Shown one piece after another: positions 43,531 to 52,126 of a DNA stretch of 64,000 bases (position 1 is the first letter of the stretch; the number at the start of each line of letters is the position of its first letter). The notes beneath the pieces are model-generated. The model ran no database searches. It was given only the letters and a program-made list of their open reading frames with translations, and was not told the DNA's origin. Both the position numbers and the translations under genes were made by a program. Source of the stretch: Thalassovita mangrovi (GTDB taxonomy: Bacteria; Pseudomonadota; Alphaproteobacteria; Rhodobacterales; Rhodobacteraceae); the NCBI RefSeq assembly GCF_009857745.1, contig NZ_WWEN01000002.1, forward strand, positions 62,001 to 126,000, given 5' to 3'.

Positions 43531-46500
43531 TCGCTGACCTTTGGCGGTGGGCGGCGGAATATCTCGCGGAACATGCCGGGTGTAAAGATCGACAATGGAT
43601 TGACCTGCACCGAGGGTTTTTCAGGGCTGCCCCGCAGCGAGTAGTTGAACCCGATCAGCCCCTCGCCCTTGCGCGTCAGCAACGACCCGATGGCGTTGAT
43701 CGCATAGATCGGCGACAGCACGCCCTGGAAATCCATCTTGTTCTGCTTGAAATCGTAAATCCCGTCCATCGACAGACCCATCGAGGCACCCACCGCGCTG
43801 CTTTCGCGCAGGATCAGTTGATCGGGGGTCAGCCGGAACCGCGCCTCGACCTCGCCGAACAGGATGCCGGTGCCGCCCATCTGTTCCAGCAGCCCCACCA
43901 CGCTGATCGCGTGCAGCAGCGAGGCCAGCGCGGGGACGTCGCGGATGCGGATGTTTTCGATCTTCAGCCTGCCGTCGTAATTACCGGGATCGGATACCGG
44001 GGTCAGCCGCAGCGCCAGCGTGCCCTGGTGGCCCTTCTTCAACAGCCCCGCCGCCGCGACGGCGGCCCCGGCATCGTTGGCGCTGATGTCGATCCCTGTC
44101 CGGTCGCCCACCGGGAACACCCGGCCGGTCACCGGCGCCTGGCCGTTGATCCGCCCGGCAAAGGTCCCGGCAAAGCCGTCGCCGGCGGTGAAATCGCCGC
44201 GCACGCCGGTCAGGGCGATGGATTTCGTCACCTGCACCCGGTCCAGCGCCGCGCTGATCGGGGTCGACCCCGCGCCGCCGTCGCCGCCGCGGCCGGCGAT
44301 GTCGGGCCGGCTGGGCAGGTCGATCCAGCCGCCGTTGACTTCCACCGCAGGGGCGACCCCCTTGCCGCGCCCGATCAGCGTCACCGGCGCGTTCAGCCAG
44401 GCGCCCGCCGCCACCGTGTCGAATTGCAGCCGGTCCAGCGCGCCGTCCTCGGTCAGGCTCAGCGTCCCGGCGGCGCTCAGCCCCGGGGCCTGCAGCGACA
44501 TCCGCTCGACCTGCAGCGGTTGCGACAGCTGACCGTTGATTTCAAACGTCCCGCCGGTTTCCTGCCCCAGAGCCCAGCCCAGCTCGGGCACCCGCAACCC
44601 GATCCCCTTCAGGTCGCTCGACAGGGTGAACCGCGCCGCTTCGCCCTTTTGCAATGCCAGTTCGAACACGCCGTCGCCCCGCCCGGTCAGCGTGTCGCGC
44701 GGCAGGGCGATGGAAAATTCGTCGAGGAAGGCGTTGGACAGCTCCGCCACGCCATAGACGCGCGAGCGGCCCTTGTCCTCGGGGCGCAGATCGTCTTCGA
44801 ACACCGCGTCGAAGGGCACCTGCCCGATCCGGCCGCTGCCCGAAATGGTCAGCAATTCGTTTTGCGCCGACAGGTCCAGCCGCGCCGCGCGCAACACTCG
44901 GCCCGGCACGATCTTGTCGCTGCGCAGGTTGCGCAGATCGGCGGTGATGTCGAAGCTGATCTCTTCCTTCAACAGCTTCTTCTTCAGCAACAGGTCCAGC
45001 GTGCCGCGCGCCTGCGCCCGCCCGTCGGCCAGATCGACCGGCCGCCCGGCCTTGGTCAGCAGGTTCAACGGATCGCTGTCGAGCAGCGACAAGGCGGCAG
45101 TGATGGTGCTGGAGGTGTTCAGGTCTACCCGCGCCGGGGTCGGTTTCAGCGTTGTGTCGGGGATGATGATGGAACTGCCCGCGATATCGATCGCGCCGCC
45201 CTGCGCCGCGCGGATATGGCCCCGGTCGGCCGCGGCGATGAAGCGCGTGCCCCGGATCTCGGCATGGCCCGACCCCGCCTCGACCGGGGGCATGTTGGGG
45301 GAAAACCGGACCTTGGCACCGTCGAATTCGAACCCGGCATAAAGGTCATGCGGCCGGTTCGGCAGCTTGCGATAGGCCAGCTGCCCGCGCGACAGGGTGA
45401 CGTCGAGGATGTTTTCCGCCACCCAGCTCCGCGTCTTGGTCTTCAGGCTTTCGGGCCAAAGCGCCAGCACGACGTCGGAATCGAGCCTGTCCGCCTGCCC
45501 CTGCACCGCCAGCCGCCAGCCTTCAGGTTCCGCCGCCGCCTCGCCGCTCAGCACGATGACCTGGCCCTGTTCTTCCAGCATCAGCTCGCCCATGTGCAGA
45601 ACGAAGGGATCGAGCTCCATCCGGAAACTCATTTCCGCCGCATCCAGCGACAAAGGCGCGTCCAGCAGGTCGTCGGGATTGGTCGACAGGCCGGTCAGGG
45701 TGAATTGGCCCAGCAATTCCTCGGGCAGCCCGGTTTCCAGCCCGCGCAGGATCGCCTTGCCCTCGGCCCGCGCGGTGATCCATTCGCTGCTGACCGACAC
45801 CTCGTCGAACACCAGGGTCTCGGCTTCGGGGAAATAGGTGAAATAGGTCCGCGCCTCGGTGAAGGGGATCGGGCGGGTCTGATCGGTGGGCTGGATCACC
45901 CCGTCTGAGATCTGCACCGTGCCGCTGATATCGCCGATGCCGGTTTCGGTCACCGACCCGCGCAGCGCCCCCGAAATCGGCGCCCGCACCACGTCGAGCC
46001 AGGCCACCGCCGCGCTTTGCACCGCGATGTCCTGCGCCGGCATATCCTCGAAGATCATGCCGAACTGCGCCTCGGTTTCGCCGATCCTGCTTTCGAAGTT
46101 CAGCTCGACCGTGGTGGCGTAATCATATCCCGACAGCACCGCCAGGTCGCCGCTGATGCGCAGATCGTCGCCCTCGCGGGTCAGCCGCACCCGGCCGCCG
46201 TCGATGGTCCAGGCCCGGCCCGCGCGCAGGTCCTCGTAACGCACGATCAGGGCGTCGGCGTCGATCGCGGTCAGGTTGCTGAGCTGCGGGCTCAGCAACA
46301 GCCCGTCCAGCCCGTCGATCAGTTCCTGGATGCGCGCCGCCTGCCCGACCTGCGGCAGGGTCGATCCGAAGGACAGGTCGAACGATCCGTCCTTGCGCCG
46401 CGTCACATGGATCGCCGCCCCCGACAGCCGCACCCGGCCCAGCTGCGCCTTGCCCTTGAGCAGCGGTTTCAGCGCCAGCCCGGTTTCCAGGTCCGACATC

Positions 46501-46811
46501 GCCAGGATCACCGGCCCGTCCGGCTGCGATATTTCCACGTCGCGCAGCTGCACCCGCGGCCTGCCATTGGCGTTGACGATGACGCTGAGCGCGCCGAAGC
46601 TCACATCCATGTCGGGCAGCATCTGCGCCAGCCGCGCCTCGATCCGGCTGTGCAGCCAGGCGGGCGCCTGGATCGGCCGGCCGATGGCGGAATAGATCAG
46701 CCAGGACAGCAGCGCCAGAACCGCAACGATCCCGCCACCGCCCCACAGGGCGATCCGTCCGGCGCGGCCGGTCCGCTGCTGTTCTTGCTGCTTGTCTTGC
46801 TTGGGGGACAT
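43527..46811 (-). CDS. Large YhdP/AsmA-like envelope protein (DUF3971)
   Basis: 1094-aa protein with one N-terminal membrane helix ([20 protein letters not shown]) and a very long periplasmic part of repeating beta-strands. Members of the AsmA/TamB/YhdP clan form hydrophobic grooves that bridge inner and outer membranes and carry phospholipids. Visible: an AsmA-like N-terminal block ([20 protein letters not shown]), a central DUF3971-like section and a C-terminal ADGVYDF-type block ([20 protein letters not shown]). The start is the ATG at 46811 with AGGAG upstream; the frame extends 20 codons further. First gene of a unit with queA. Function by homology only. Confidence 0.85.
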   Translation of the reverse strand: MSPKQDKQQEQQRTGRAGRIALWGGGGIVAVLALLSWLIYSAIGRPIQAPAWLHSRIEARLAQMLPDMDVSFGALSVIVNANGRPRVQLRDVEISQPDGPVILAMSDLETGLALKPLLKGKAQLGRVRLSGAAIHVTRRKDGSFDLSFGSTLPQVGQAARIQELIDGLDGLLLSPQLSNLTAIDADALIVRYEDLRAGRAWTIDGGRVRLTREGDDLRISGDLAVLSGYDYATTVELNFESRIGETEAQFGMIFEDMPAQDIAVQSAAVAWLDVVRAPISGALRGSVTETGIGDISGTVQISDGVIQPTDQTRPIPFTEARTYFTYFPEAETLVFDEVSVSSEWITARAEGKAILRGLETGLPEELLGQFTLTGLSTNPDDLLDAPLSLDAAEMSFRMELDPFVLHMGELMLEEQGQVIVLSGEAAAEPEGWRLAVQGQADRLDSDVVLALWPESLKTKTRSWVAENILDVTLSRGQLAYRKLPNRPHDLYAGFEFDGAKVRFSPNMPPVEAGSGHAEIRGTRFIAAADRGHIRAAQGGAIDIAGSSIIIPDTTLKPTPARVDLNTSSTITAALSLLDSDPLNLLTKAGRPVDLADGRAQARGTLDLLLKKKLLKEEISFDITADLRNLRSDKIVPGRVLRAARLDLSAQNELLTISGSGRIGQVPFDAVFEDDLRPEDKGRSRVYGVAELSNAFLDEFSIALPRDTLTGRGDGVFELALQKGEAARFTLSSDLKGIGLRVPELGWALGQETGGTFEINGQLSQPLQVERMSLQAPGLSAAGTLSLTEDGALDRLQFDTVAAGAWLNAPVTLIGRGKGVAPAVEVNGGWIDLPSRPDIAGRGGDGGAGSTPISAALDRVQVTKSIALTGVRGDFTAGDGFAGTFAGRINGQAPVTGRVFPVGDRTGIDISANDAGAAVAAAGLLKKGHQGTLALRLTPVSDPGNYDGRLKIENIRIRDVPALASLLHAISVVGLLEQMGGTGILFGEVEARFRLTPDQLILRESSAVGASMGLSMDGIYDFKQNKMDFQGVLSPIYAINAIGSLLTRKGEGLIGFNYSLRGSPEKPSVQVNPLSIFTPGMFREIFRRPPPKVSE

Positions 46812-46915
46812 GCCCCGGTACTCCTGCTGCCCGGCCCGTCTGTGCGCGGTCTTTATTCCTGCGTCCGTCACGCTATACCTAGCGCATAGAATAATCCACC
46901 GAATGAGGAAATGCA

Positions 46916-47374
46916 GTGACCGATCGACACCCCGCCCCCGATTTCACCCTGCCGCAGGATGGCGGCGATCCCGTCACCCTTTCGGCGCTGCGCCCCGTGC
47001 CCGTCGTCCTGTTCTTCTATCCGCGCGACAATACCTCGGGCTGCACCAAGGAAGCCAAGGCGTTCACCGCGATGCAGGCGGATTTCGAAGCGGCGGGCGC
47101 AAAGGTGTTCGGCATTTCCAAGGACAGCATCGCGGATCATGAAAAATTCCGCCTGAAGCAGGAACTGGGCATCCCGCTTCTGTCCGACGCCGAGGGCACG
47201 ACCTGCGAGGACTATGACGTCTGGAAGGAAAAATCCATGTACGGCAAGACCTTCTGGGGCATCGTTCGTTCGACCTTCCTGATCGACGGCGACGGCAATA
47301 TCGCCCGCGAATGGCGCAAGGTGAAGGTCGACGGCCATGCCGAGGAAGTGCTGGAGGCGGTGAAGGCGCTGTGA
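46916..47374 (+). CDS. bcp: Peroxiredoxin, Bcp/PrxQ family, apparently 1-Cys
   Basis: 152-aa thiol peroxidase reducing hydrogen and organic peroxides. Peroxidatic Cys43 lies in NTSGCTKEAKAF; the resolving Cys that many Bcp proteins have five residues later is absent (Lys48), leaving only Cys97 as another candidate. PVVLFFYPRDNTSGCT and the GIVRSTFLIDGDG strand are typical. The start is GTG at 46916 with GAGGAA upstream. It overlaps the downstream DUF455 gene by 4 nt (GTGA), so the two are coupled. Confidence 0.93.
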   Translation: MTDRHPAPDFTLPQDGGDPVTLSALRPVPVVLFFYPRDNTSGCTKEAKAFTAMQADFEAAGAKVFGISKDSIADHEKFRLKQELGIPLLSDAEGTTCEDYDVWKEKSMYGKTFWGIVRSTFLIDGDGNIAREWRKVKVDGHAEEVLEAVKAL

Positions 47375-48195
47375 AGACCCTGACCGAAATGGCGGTGGAG
47401 GTTCTGACCACCGCCGACGGCCGCGAAAAGACCGCGCTGTCGCACAAACACGCCGCCACATGGTTCGCCGCGCGCAAGGCGGGCGAAACCATTCCCGTCG
47501 GCACCGCCAACCCGCCGCTGCGCCCGGCACGACCCGAAAAGCCGGAACTGCTGGACCCGCGCGACGTGCCGCGCCGTCGCCCCGGCAGCCCGGCGGGCCG
47601 CATCGCCATCCTGCATGCGGTGGCGCATATCGAACTGAACGCGGTCGACCTGCATTGGGACATCATCGCGCGTTTCGGCGATGTGCCGATGCCGATGGGG
47701 TTCTACGACGACTGGGTGAAATCGGCCGACGAGGAATCAAAGCACTACAACCTGATCTGCGACTGCCTTGAAAACATGGGCAGTTTCTACGGCGCCCTGC
47801 CCGCCCATGCCGGCATGTGGCGCGCCGCCGAAGACACCGCCGAAGATTTCATGGGCCGGCTGGCCGTGGTGCCGATGGTGCTGGAAGCCCGCGGGCTGGA
47901 CGTCACCCCGGGGATGATCGAGATCTTTGAGAAGGCCGGCGAAACCGACACGGTCGAGGCGCTCAAGGTGATCTATGCCGAAGAGGTCGGTCATGTCGCC
48001 TATGGCTCGAAATGGTTCCACTTCCTGTGCGGGCGCCATGAAAAGGACCCCAAGGAAGTGTTCCACGACCTGGTGCGCACCTATTTCCACGGCGCGCTGA
48101 AACCGCCCTTCAACGAGGAAAAGCGCGCCGAGGCCGGGTTGCCGCCCGATTTCTACTGGCCGCTGGCCGACCAGACGCCCCCGAAGGGTGGCTAA
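47371..48195 (+). CDS. DUF455 family ferritin-like protein
   Basis: 274-aa protein with a ferritin-like four-helix core carrying likely di-metal ligands: HIELNAVDLHWD, SADEESKHYNLICDCLE, VVPMVLEARGLDVTP and YAEEVGHVAYG give the expected pairs of Glu/His. The family is conserved in proteobacteria and unassigned, though a redox or oxygen-related role is plausible. The start is GTG at 47371 overlapping the bcp stop; ATG at 47389 is an alternative. Coupling to a peroxiredoxin suggests a part in oxidative-stress defence, which is inference. Confidence 0.88.
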   Translation: MKTLTEMAVEVLTTADGREKTALSHKHAATWFAARKAGETIPVGTANPPLRPARPEKPELLDPRDVPRRRPGSPAGRIAILHAVAHIELNAVDLHWDIIARFGDVPMPMGFYDDWVKSADEESKHYNLICDCLENMGSFYGALPAHAGMWRAAEDTAEDFMGRLAVVPMVLEARGLDVTPGMIEIFEKAGETDTVEALKVIYAEEVGHVAYGSKWFHFLCGRHEKDPKEVFHDLVRTYFHGALKPPFNEEKRAEAGLPPDFYWPLADQTPPKGG

Positions 48196-48367
48196 CCCCT
48201 TCCCAAATCGGCGAGATTTCGCCTGTTAGGCGGTTTTTGACCGCCTGACGCCCCACATTTGGCTAAACTTGTTGCTCCCCGCCCACGCTTTGGTAAACAT
48301 CTGCGCAAGCAGATATGACAGCAGATCATGTGCTGCATTTGGGGATGGACAACAAAAGGACGGACGG

Positions 48368-49705
48368 GTGAAAACACGTCTTATGGCACGTATCGACGCC
48401 ATGCTGGAACCGTGGTTCCCCGAGCGTCGGCTTTTTCTGAAATCCGACAGCGAAACCCGGTTCATCCGGCTGCATCCCTCGACGCAGCTTTTCGCCTTCG
48501 CGGGCGGTGCCGTGGTGGTGGCCTGGACGATCGTGGCGACCGCGATCCTGCTGATGGACAGCATCGGGTCGGGCAATTTCCGCGAACAGGCCAAGCGCGA
48601 TCAGCGCACCTATGAAAACCGTCTGAACCTGCTGGCCAGCGAACGCGACACCCGCGCCGAGGAAGCCCAGGCCGCGCAGGCCCGCTTCAACCTGGCGCTG
48701 GATCAGATTTCCGACATGCAGACCGAGCTTCTGGCTTCGGAAACCGCGCGGCGCGAGCTGGAAACCGGGATCGAGGTGATCCAGACCAACCTGCGCAAGA
48801 CGATGAAACAGCGCGACGCGGCGCGGCGCGACCTGGTCGCGCTGCAGACCGAAAACGCCGATGACGCACAAGGCACCGGCCTGGCCGACGCCAGCCAGCC
48901 GGTCAGCGAAACCGTCGATTTCCTTGTCGCGGCGCTGTCCGACACCGCCGCCGAACGCGACCAGATCCTGACCGACGCGCAGCAGGCGCTGAGCGCCGCC
49001 GACGATCTTGAGTTCGAAATCAAGCTGATGCGCGACCAGAATGAACAGATCTTCAGCCAGATCGAAGACGCGATGACCATTTCGGTCGAACCGCTGGACA
49101 AGATGTTCCGCGCTGCCGGGCTGAACACCGAAAGCCTGATCAACCAGGTGCGCAAGACCTATAACGGCCAGGGCGGCCCGATGACGCCGATTTCCTTCTC
49201 GACCAAGGGCGAAGATCCCAGCACCGACGAATTGCGCGCCAACCGCATCCTGAACCAGCTCGACGCGCTGAACCTCTATCGCATCGCCGCCAGCCAGGCG
49301 CCTTTCGCCAAGCCGGTTCATGCCGCGGTGCGCTATACCAGCGGCTTCGGCTATCGCCGCGATCCCAAGACCGGCGGCCGCCGTCTGCATAAGGGATCGG
49401 ATTTCGCGGGCCCCGTCGGCACCGCGATCTTTGCCACCGCCGACGGCGTGGTCACCCATGCCGGCTGGGGCAGCGGTTATGGCCGGCTGATCAAGATCAA
49501 ACACGCATTCGGGATCGAAACCCGTTATGCCCATTTGTCAAAAATTCGCGTGAAGGTCGGTCAAAGGGTCTCGCGCGGGGAACGTATCGGTGATATGGGA
49601 AATTCCGGACGTTCCACTGGCACCCATTTGCATTATGAGGTGCGCGTCGACGGTCAGGCCGTCAATCCGATGATCTATATCAAGGCTGCAAACGATGTTT
49701 TCTAA
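48368..49705 (+). CDS. M23 family peptidoglycan endopeptidase with coiled coil
   Basis: 445 aa. An N-terminal cytoplasmic stretch and one membrane helix (about residues 40-62, AFAGGAVVVAWTIVATAILL) precede a long periplasmic coiled coil (about 75-270) and a C-terminal LytM/M23 domain. Zinc ligands are in HKGSDFAG (His341, Asp345) and HLHYE (His420, His422), so the enzyme looks active. This arrangement matches membrane-anchored endopeptidases that cut peptide cross-links. The start is GTG at 48368 with AAAGGA upstream; ATG at 48383 is possible. It overlaps the bactofilin gene by 11 nt, a conserved pairing in which bactofilin localises the hydrolase. Confidence 0.92.
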   Translation: MKTRLMARIDAMLEPWFPERRLFLKSDSETRFIRLHPSTQLFAFAGGAVVVAWTIVATAILLMDSIGSGNFREQAKRDQRTYENRLNLLASERDTRAEEAQAAQARFNLALDQISDMQTELLASETARRELETGIEVIQTNLRKTMKQRDAARRDLVALQTENADDAQGTGLADASQPVSETVDFLVAALSDTAAERDQILTDAQQALSAADDLEFEIKLMRDQNEQIFSQIEDAMTISVEPLDKMFRAAGLNTESLINQVRKTYNGQGGPMTPISFSTKGEDPSTDELRANRILNQLDALNLYRIAASQAPFAKPVHAAVRYTSGFGYRRDPKTGGRRLHKGSDFAGPVGTAIFATADGVVTHAGWGSGYGRLIKIKHAFGIETRYAHLSKIRVKVGQRVSRGERIGDMGNSGRSTGTHLHYEVRVDGQAVNPMIYIKAANDVF

Positions 49706-50198
49706 AAGCAAAATCAACGAACCCGGCCCCAAGGCCGCTGACGCTGCAAAACCCGCAGCCCCTGAAACCCCGGTCGCGCCCAAGGGCGACTACAAGGCGC
49801 CCCCCGCCAAGGCCAAGCCGCCGGCATCGGTGCTGTCCTCGGACCTGCATATCACCGGCAACCTGAAGACCACCGGCGATATCCAGGTCGAGGGCACGGT
49901 CGAGGGCGACATCCGCGCCCACCTGCTGACCGTCGGCGAAAGCGCCACCATCAAGGGCGAAATCGTCGCCGATGACGTGGTGATCAACGGCCGCATCGTC
50001 GGCCGCGTGCGTGGCCTGAAGGTGCGCCTGACCTCGACCGCACGGGTCGAAGGCGACATCATCCACAAGACCATCGCGATCGAATCCGGCGCCCATTTCG
50101 AAGGCTCGGTGCAGCGCCAGGACGACCCGCTGTCGACCGGCAAGCCCGCCGCCCCCAAGCCCGCCGCGCCCGCCCCGGCACCGAAGGCCGAAGGCTGA
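49695..50198 (+). CDS. Bactofilin
   Basis: 167-aa polymer-forming cytoskeletal protein. A short disordered Ala/Pro/Lys-rich N-terminus is followed by the beta-helical bactofilin core (residues 45-140), with repeats such as GDIQVEGTVEGDIRAHLLTV and GRIVGRVRGLKVRLTSTARV, and a Pro/Ala tail. It assembles without nucleotide near the membrane and recruits cell-wall enzymes. It starts inside the M23 gene (11-nt overlap), so both are co-translated. A strong terminator closes the unit. Confidence 0.95.
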   Translation: MFSKSKINEPGPKAADAAKPAAPETPVAPKGDYKAPPAKAKPPASVLSSDLHITGNLKTTGDIQVEGTVEGDIRAHLLTVGESATIKGEIVADDVVINGRIVGRVRGLKVRLTSTARVEGDIIHKTIAIESGAHFEGSVQRQDDPLSTGKPAAPKPAAPAPAPKAEG

Positions 50199-50221
50199 GC
50201 AACCGCTCAAGGACCGAATTG

Positions 50222-50249
50222 AAAAAGCGCCCTGCGGGGCGCTTTTTTT
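50222..50249 (+). terminator. Terminator of the M23-bactofilin unit
   Basis: 11-bp stem AAAAAGCGCCC / GGGCGCTTTTT with loop TGCG, with seven T residues on the 3' side. Symmetric enough to work in both directions. Confidence 0.92.
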
Positions 50250-50341
50250 AACGCGGAAAATCGGAGCGGCGGTTTAAACCGCTTCAGCGACATTCACTGA
50301 AATATGGGATATCAGGCTTCTGTTCCCCCAAATCGCAGACG

Positions 50342-51019
50342 TCATTGCGAGGCAAAGCCTTCGGGACGGAATCGGACTTTGGCCTCGGAGCCTCGCGGAT
50401 CAAGCTCGTAAAGCAACGGTCGTGCGGCCAAATAGGCGCGCCAAGTTTTTTCGGGATAGGTGCTGATCTTTGCCCCATGTGCCTTGTGCATCTTAGGCCC
50501 GAGTTCAGCTACACGCATGCCCTGCCCTTTCGTGCTATGCTGGGCAATCATACTTCGGATTTTCAAGTCAAACGCCGAACAACCGCTTCCTATCGTCTCC
50601 AAGGGCCAGCGCTCGTTTCGATCACTTAATGGAATGAATTCGGTACACGCCAGTCGAAATCTATCCGGTGCTTTTGCATCACCAAGGCCCAGCACATGCA
50701 GTCCGCGTTCGAGCATGCGTTGCGCTAAATGCGTAAAGTCGCCGTCTGACGTTGCAATCACGAAGGTTCCGACACCTCCTTCGAGTGCCAGCTCCATCGC
50801 ATCTATACTCAATAGAAGATCTGCAGCGTTCTTGCCCGTACCGGCATGCATCAATCGGTAACCGGGCTTGTTTAGCCAATCTGATCGTTTGTTCAAATCG
50901 GCATACACGCGTGCGATGTCCACCCGGCCCAACTTACGTGCTTCAAAAAGAACTTGATCCGAATGCTGCGCGCTTATGTTGTCGCCATCGACGAAAACTG
51001 CAATGCGTCTAGAAGACAT
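50342..51019 (-). CDS. NYN domain protein (LabA/DUF88-like), probable RNase
   Basis: 225 aa. The N-terminal 140 residues form a NYN (PIN-like) domain: RIAVFVDGDNIS with the first Asp residues, KNAADLLLSIDAME, and TSDGDFTHLAQRM with the acidic metal site. After this comes a C-terminal helical domain like OST-HTH/LOTUS (IAQHSTKGQGMRVAELGPKM). NYN proteins are predicted metal-dependent RNases. The start at 51019 (MSSRRIAVF) has GGAG and a G run upstream. The gene and its flanks are visibly poorer in GC and use more AT-ending codons than neighbours, suggesting recent transfer. Stand-alone; no toxin-antitoxin or defence partner is visible. Confidence 0.85.
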   Translation of the reverse strand: MSSRRIAVFVDGDNISAQHSDQVLFEARKLGRVDIARVYADLNKRSDWLNKPGYRLMHAGTGKNAADLLLSIDAMELALEGGVGTFVIATSDGDFTHLAQRMLERGLHVLGLGDAKAPDRFRLACTEFIPLSDRNERWPLETIGSGCSAFDLKIRSMIAQHSTKGQGMRVAELGPKMHKAHGAKISTYPEKTWRAYLAARPLLYELDPRGSEAKVRFRPEGFASQ

Positions 51020-51241
51020 GCCCCCGCTCCAGAACAACTCGAAATTACTAAGTCAATAATCAACACTCTGCAAAATTTTATCTTTTTAGAGAAGCTAAAA
51101 GCACCTGCCTCTACCAAAGCGCCTTTGATCACATAAAAAACTTTTTGTTTTCGCTTCGATGGCTGGTGGCCATCACGTCGCCTGGATCATGGCTGCAACG
51201 GGAGAGCCTTGTGGGACACCCGGCGAATTTCACTCTACCGC
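51020..51241. other. AT-rich gap upstream of the NYN gene
   Basis: About 220 nt, clearly AT-rich between roughly 51040 and 51150 (runs such as AAATTTTATCTTTTTAG), then returning to normal composition. It probably holds the NYN promoter and one edge of a transferred segment. No gene, repeat or integrase-type sequence seen. Confidence 0.45.
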
Positions 51242-51826
51242 TCACGCCTCAAGCTCGGCATCCCAGTAGAGGAAATCCAGCCAGCTGTCGTGCAAGTGGT
51301 TCGGCGGGAACTTCCGCCCGGTATTGCGCAGCTCGTCCGCCGTCGGGCGACGCGGCGGTTTGCGCAGGTGCATCCCGGCGCGGCGCAGGCTTTTCGATCC
51401 CTTTTTCAGGTTGCAGGGCGAACAGGCCGCCACCACGTTTTCCCAGCTGGTGATCCCGCCGGCGGCGCGCGGCACCACGTGGTCGAAGGTCAGGTCGCCC
51501 TTGCTGCCGCAATACTGGCAGCGGAATTCGTCCCTCAGAAATAAATTAAAGCGCGTGAAGGCCACGCGCTTTTGAGGTTTGACGTAATCTTTCAGAACCA
51601 CGACCGAGGGTATCTTGATCCGGGTGCTCGGGCTTCGCACCTCGAAATCGTATTCGGCGACGATATCGACCCGATCGAGCCAGACCGCCTTCACCGCCTC
51701 CTGCCAGGGCCACAGCGACAGCGGGTAATAGGACAAGGGCCGGTAATCGGCATTCAACACAAGCGCCGGATGTTGCTTCAGCACCCCGCGTTCCCTGACA
51801 AAATCGTGCCTGAAATCTCCGTCCAT
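51242..51826 (-). CDS. HNH endonuclease family protein
   Basis: 194-aa protein of a family common in alphaproteobacteria. The central HNH-zinc domain is CQYCGSKGDLTFDHVVPRAA, with the second Cys pair in ACSPCNLKKGSKS; the DHVVPR and Asn in TSWENVVAACSPCN complete the HNH motif. The N-terminal domain (PALVLNADYRPLSYYPLSLW) is also characteristic. It is encoded in the core genome of many relatives, so a housekeeping role is more likely than a selfish one; function not established. The start at 51826 (MDGDFRHD) is preceded by GGGAGA; the frame extends 15 codons further. Confidence 0.9.
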   Translation of the reverse strand: MDGDFRHDFVRERGVLKQHPALVLNADYRPLSYYPLSLWPWQEAVKAVWLDRVDIVAEYDFEVRSPSTRIKIPSVVVLKDYVKPQKRVAFTRFNLFLRDEFRCQYCGSKGDLTFDHVVPRAAGGITSWENVVAACSPCNLKKGSKSLRRAGMHLRKPPRRPTADELRNTGRKFPPNHLHDSWLDFLYWDAELEA

Positions 51827-52126
51827 GGCGATCAAAGTCTCCCTGCCCTGTCTGCCCAAGAGTGGCACCAAGGCGGGACATCCCGCCCCAGCTATGACTC
51901 AACTATATATCCTGTGTGTTTTCGGGCAAGCCCCACGACATACAGTATCGTCCCCCAATGACCTAACGCAGCCAGATGACAGTATGGTGACGCATATTTA
52001 CGCAAAATCCAGCCTTTTCCGCCAAATACCGCCCCTGCCGCTGTCCTTGATATCGCGCAAACCGCTTGGGCCGCAGCTGCGCTAGGCTGCCCCCAGGCGG
52101 ATCGGCGCCAGAGGGAGGATCACGAG
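51827..52126. other. Divergent intergenic region between HNH and oleate hydratase genes
   Basis: 300 nt without a gene. It contains a small perfect hairpin GGCGGGA-CA-TCCCGCC (51872-51887), an AT-rich patch around 51900-51920 that may hold the HNH promoter, and a good GGGAGGA ribosome site for the oleate hydratase at its end. Nothing else recognised. Confidence 0.4.

Noticed and set aside
43818-45908. A 696-residue open frame on the plus strand
   Set aside because: Antisense to the AsmA-like gene; Arg/Gln/Pro-rich shadow composition.
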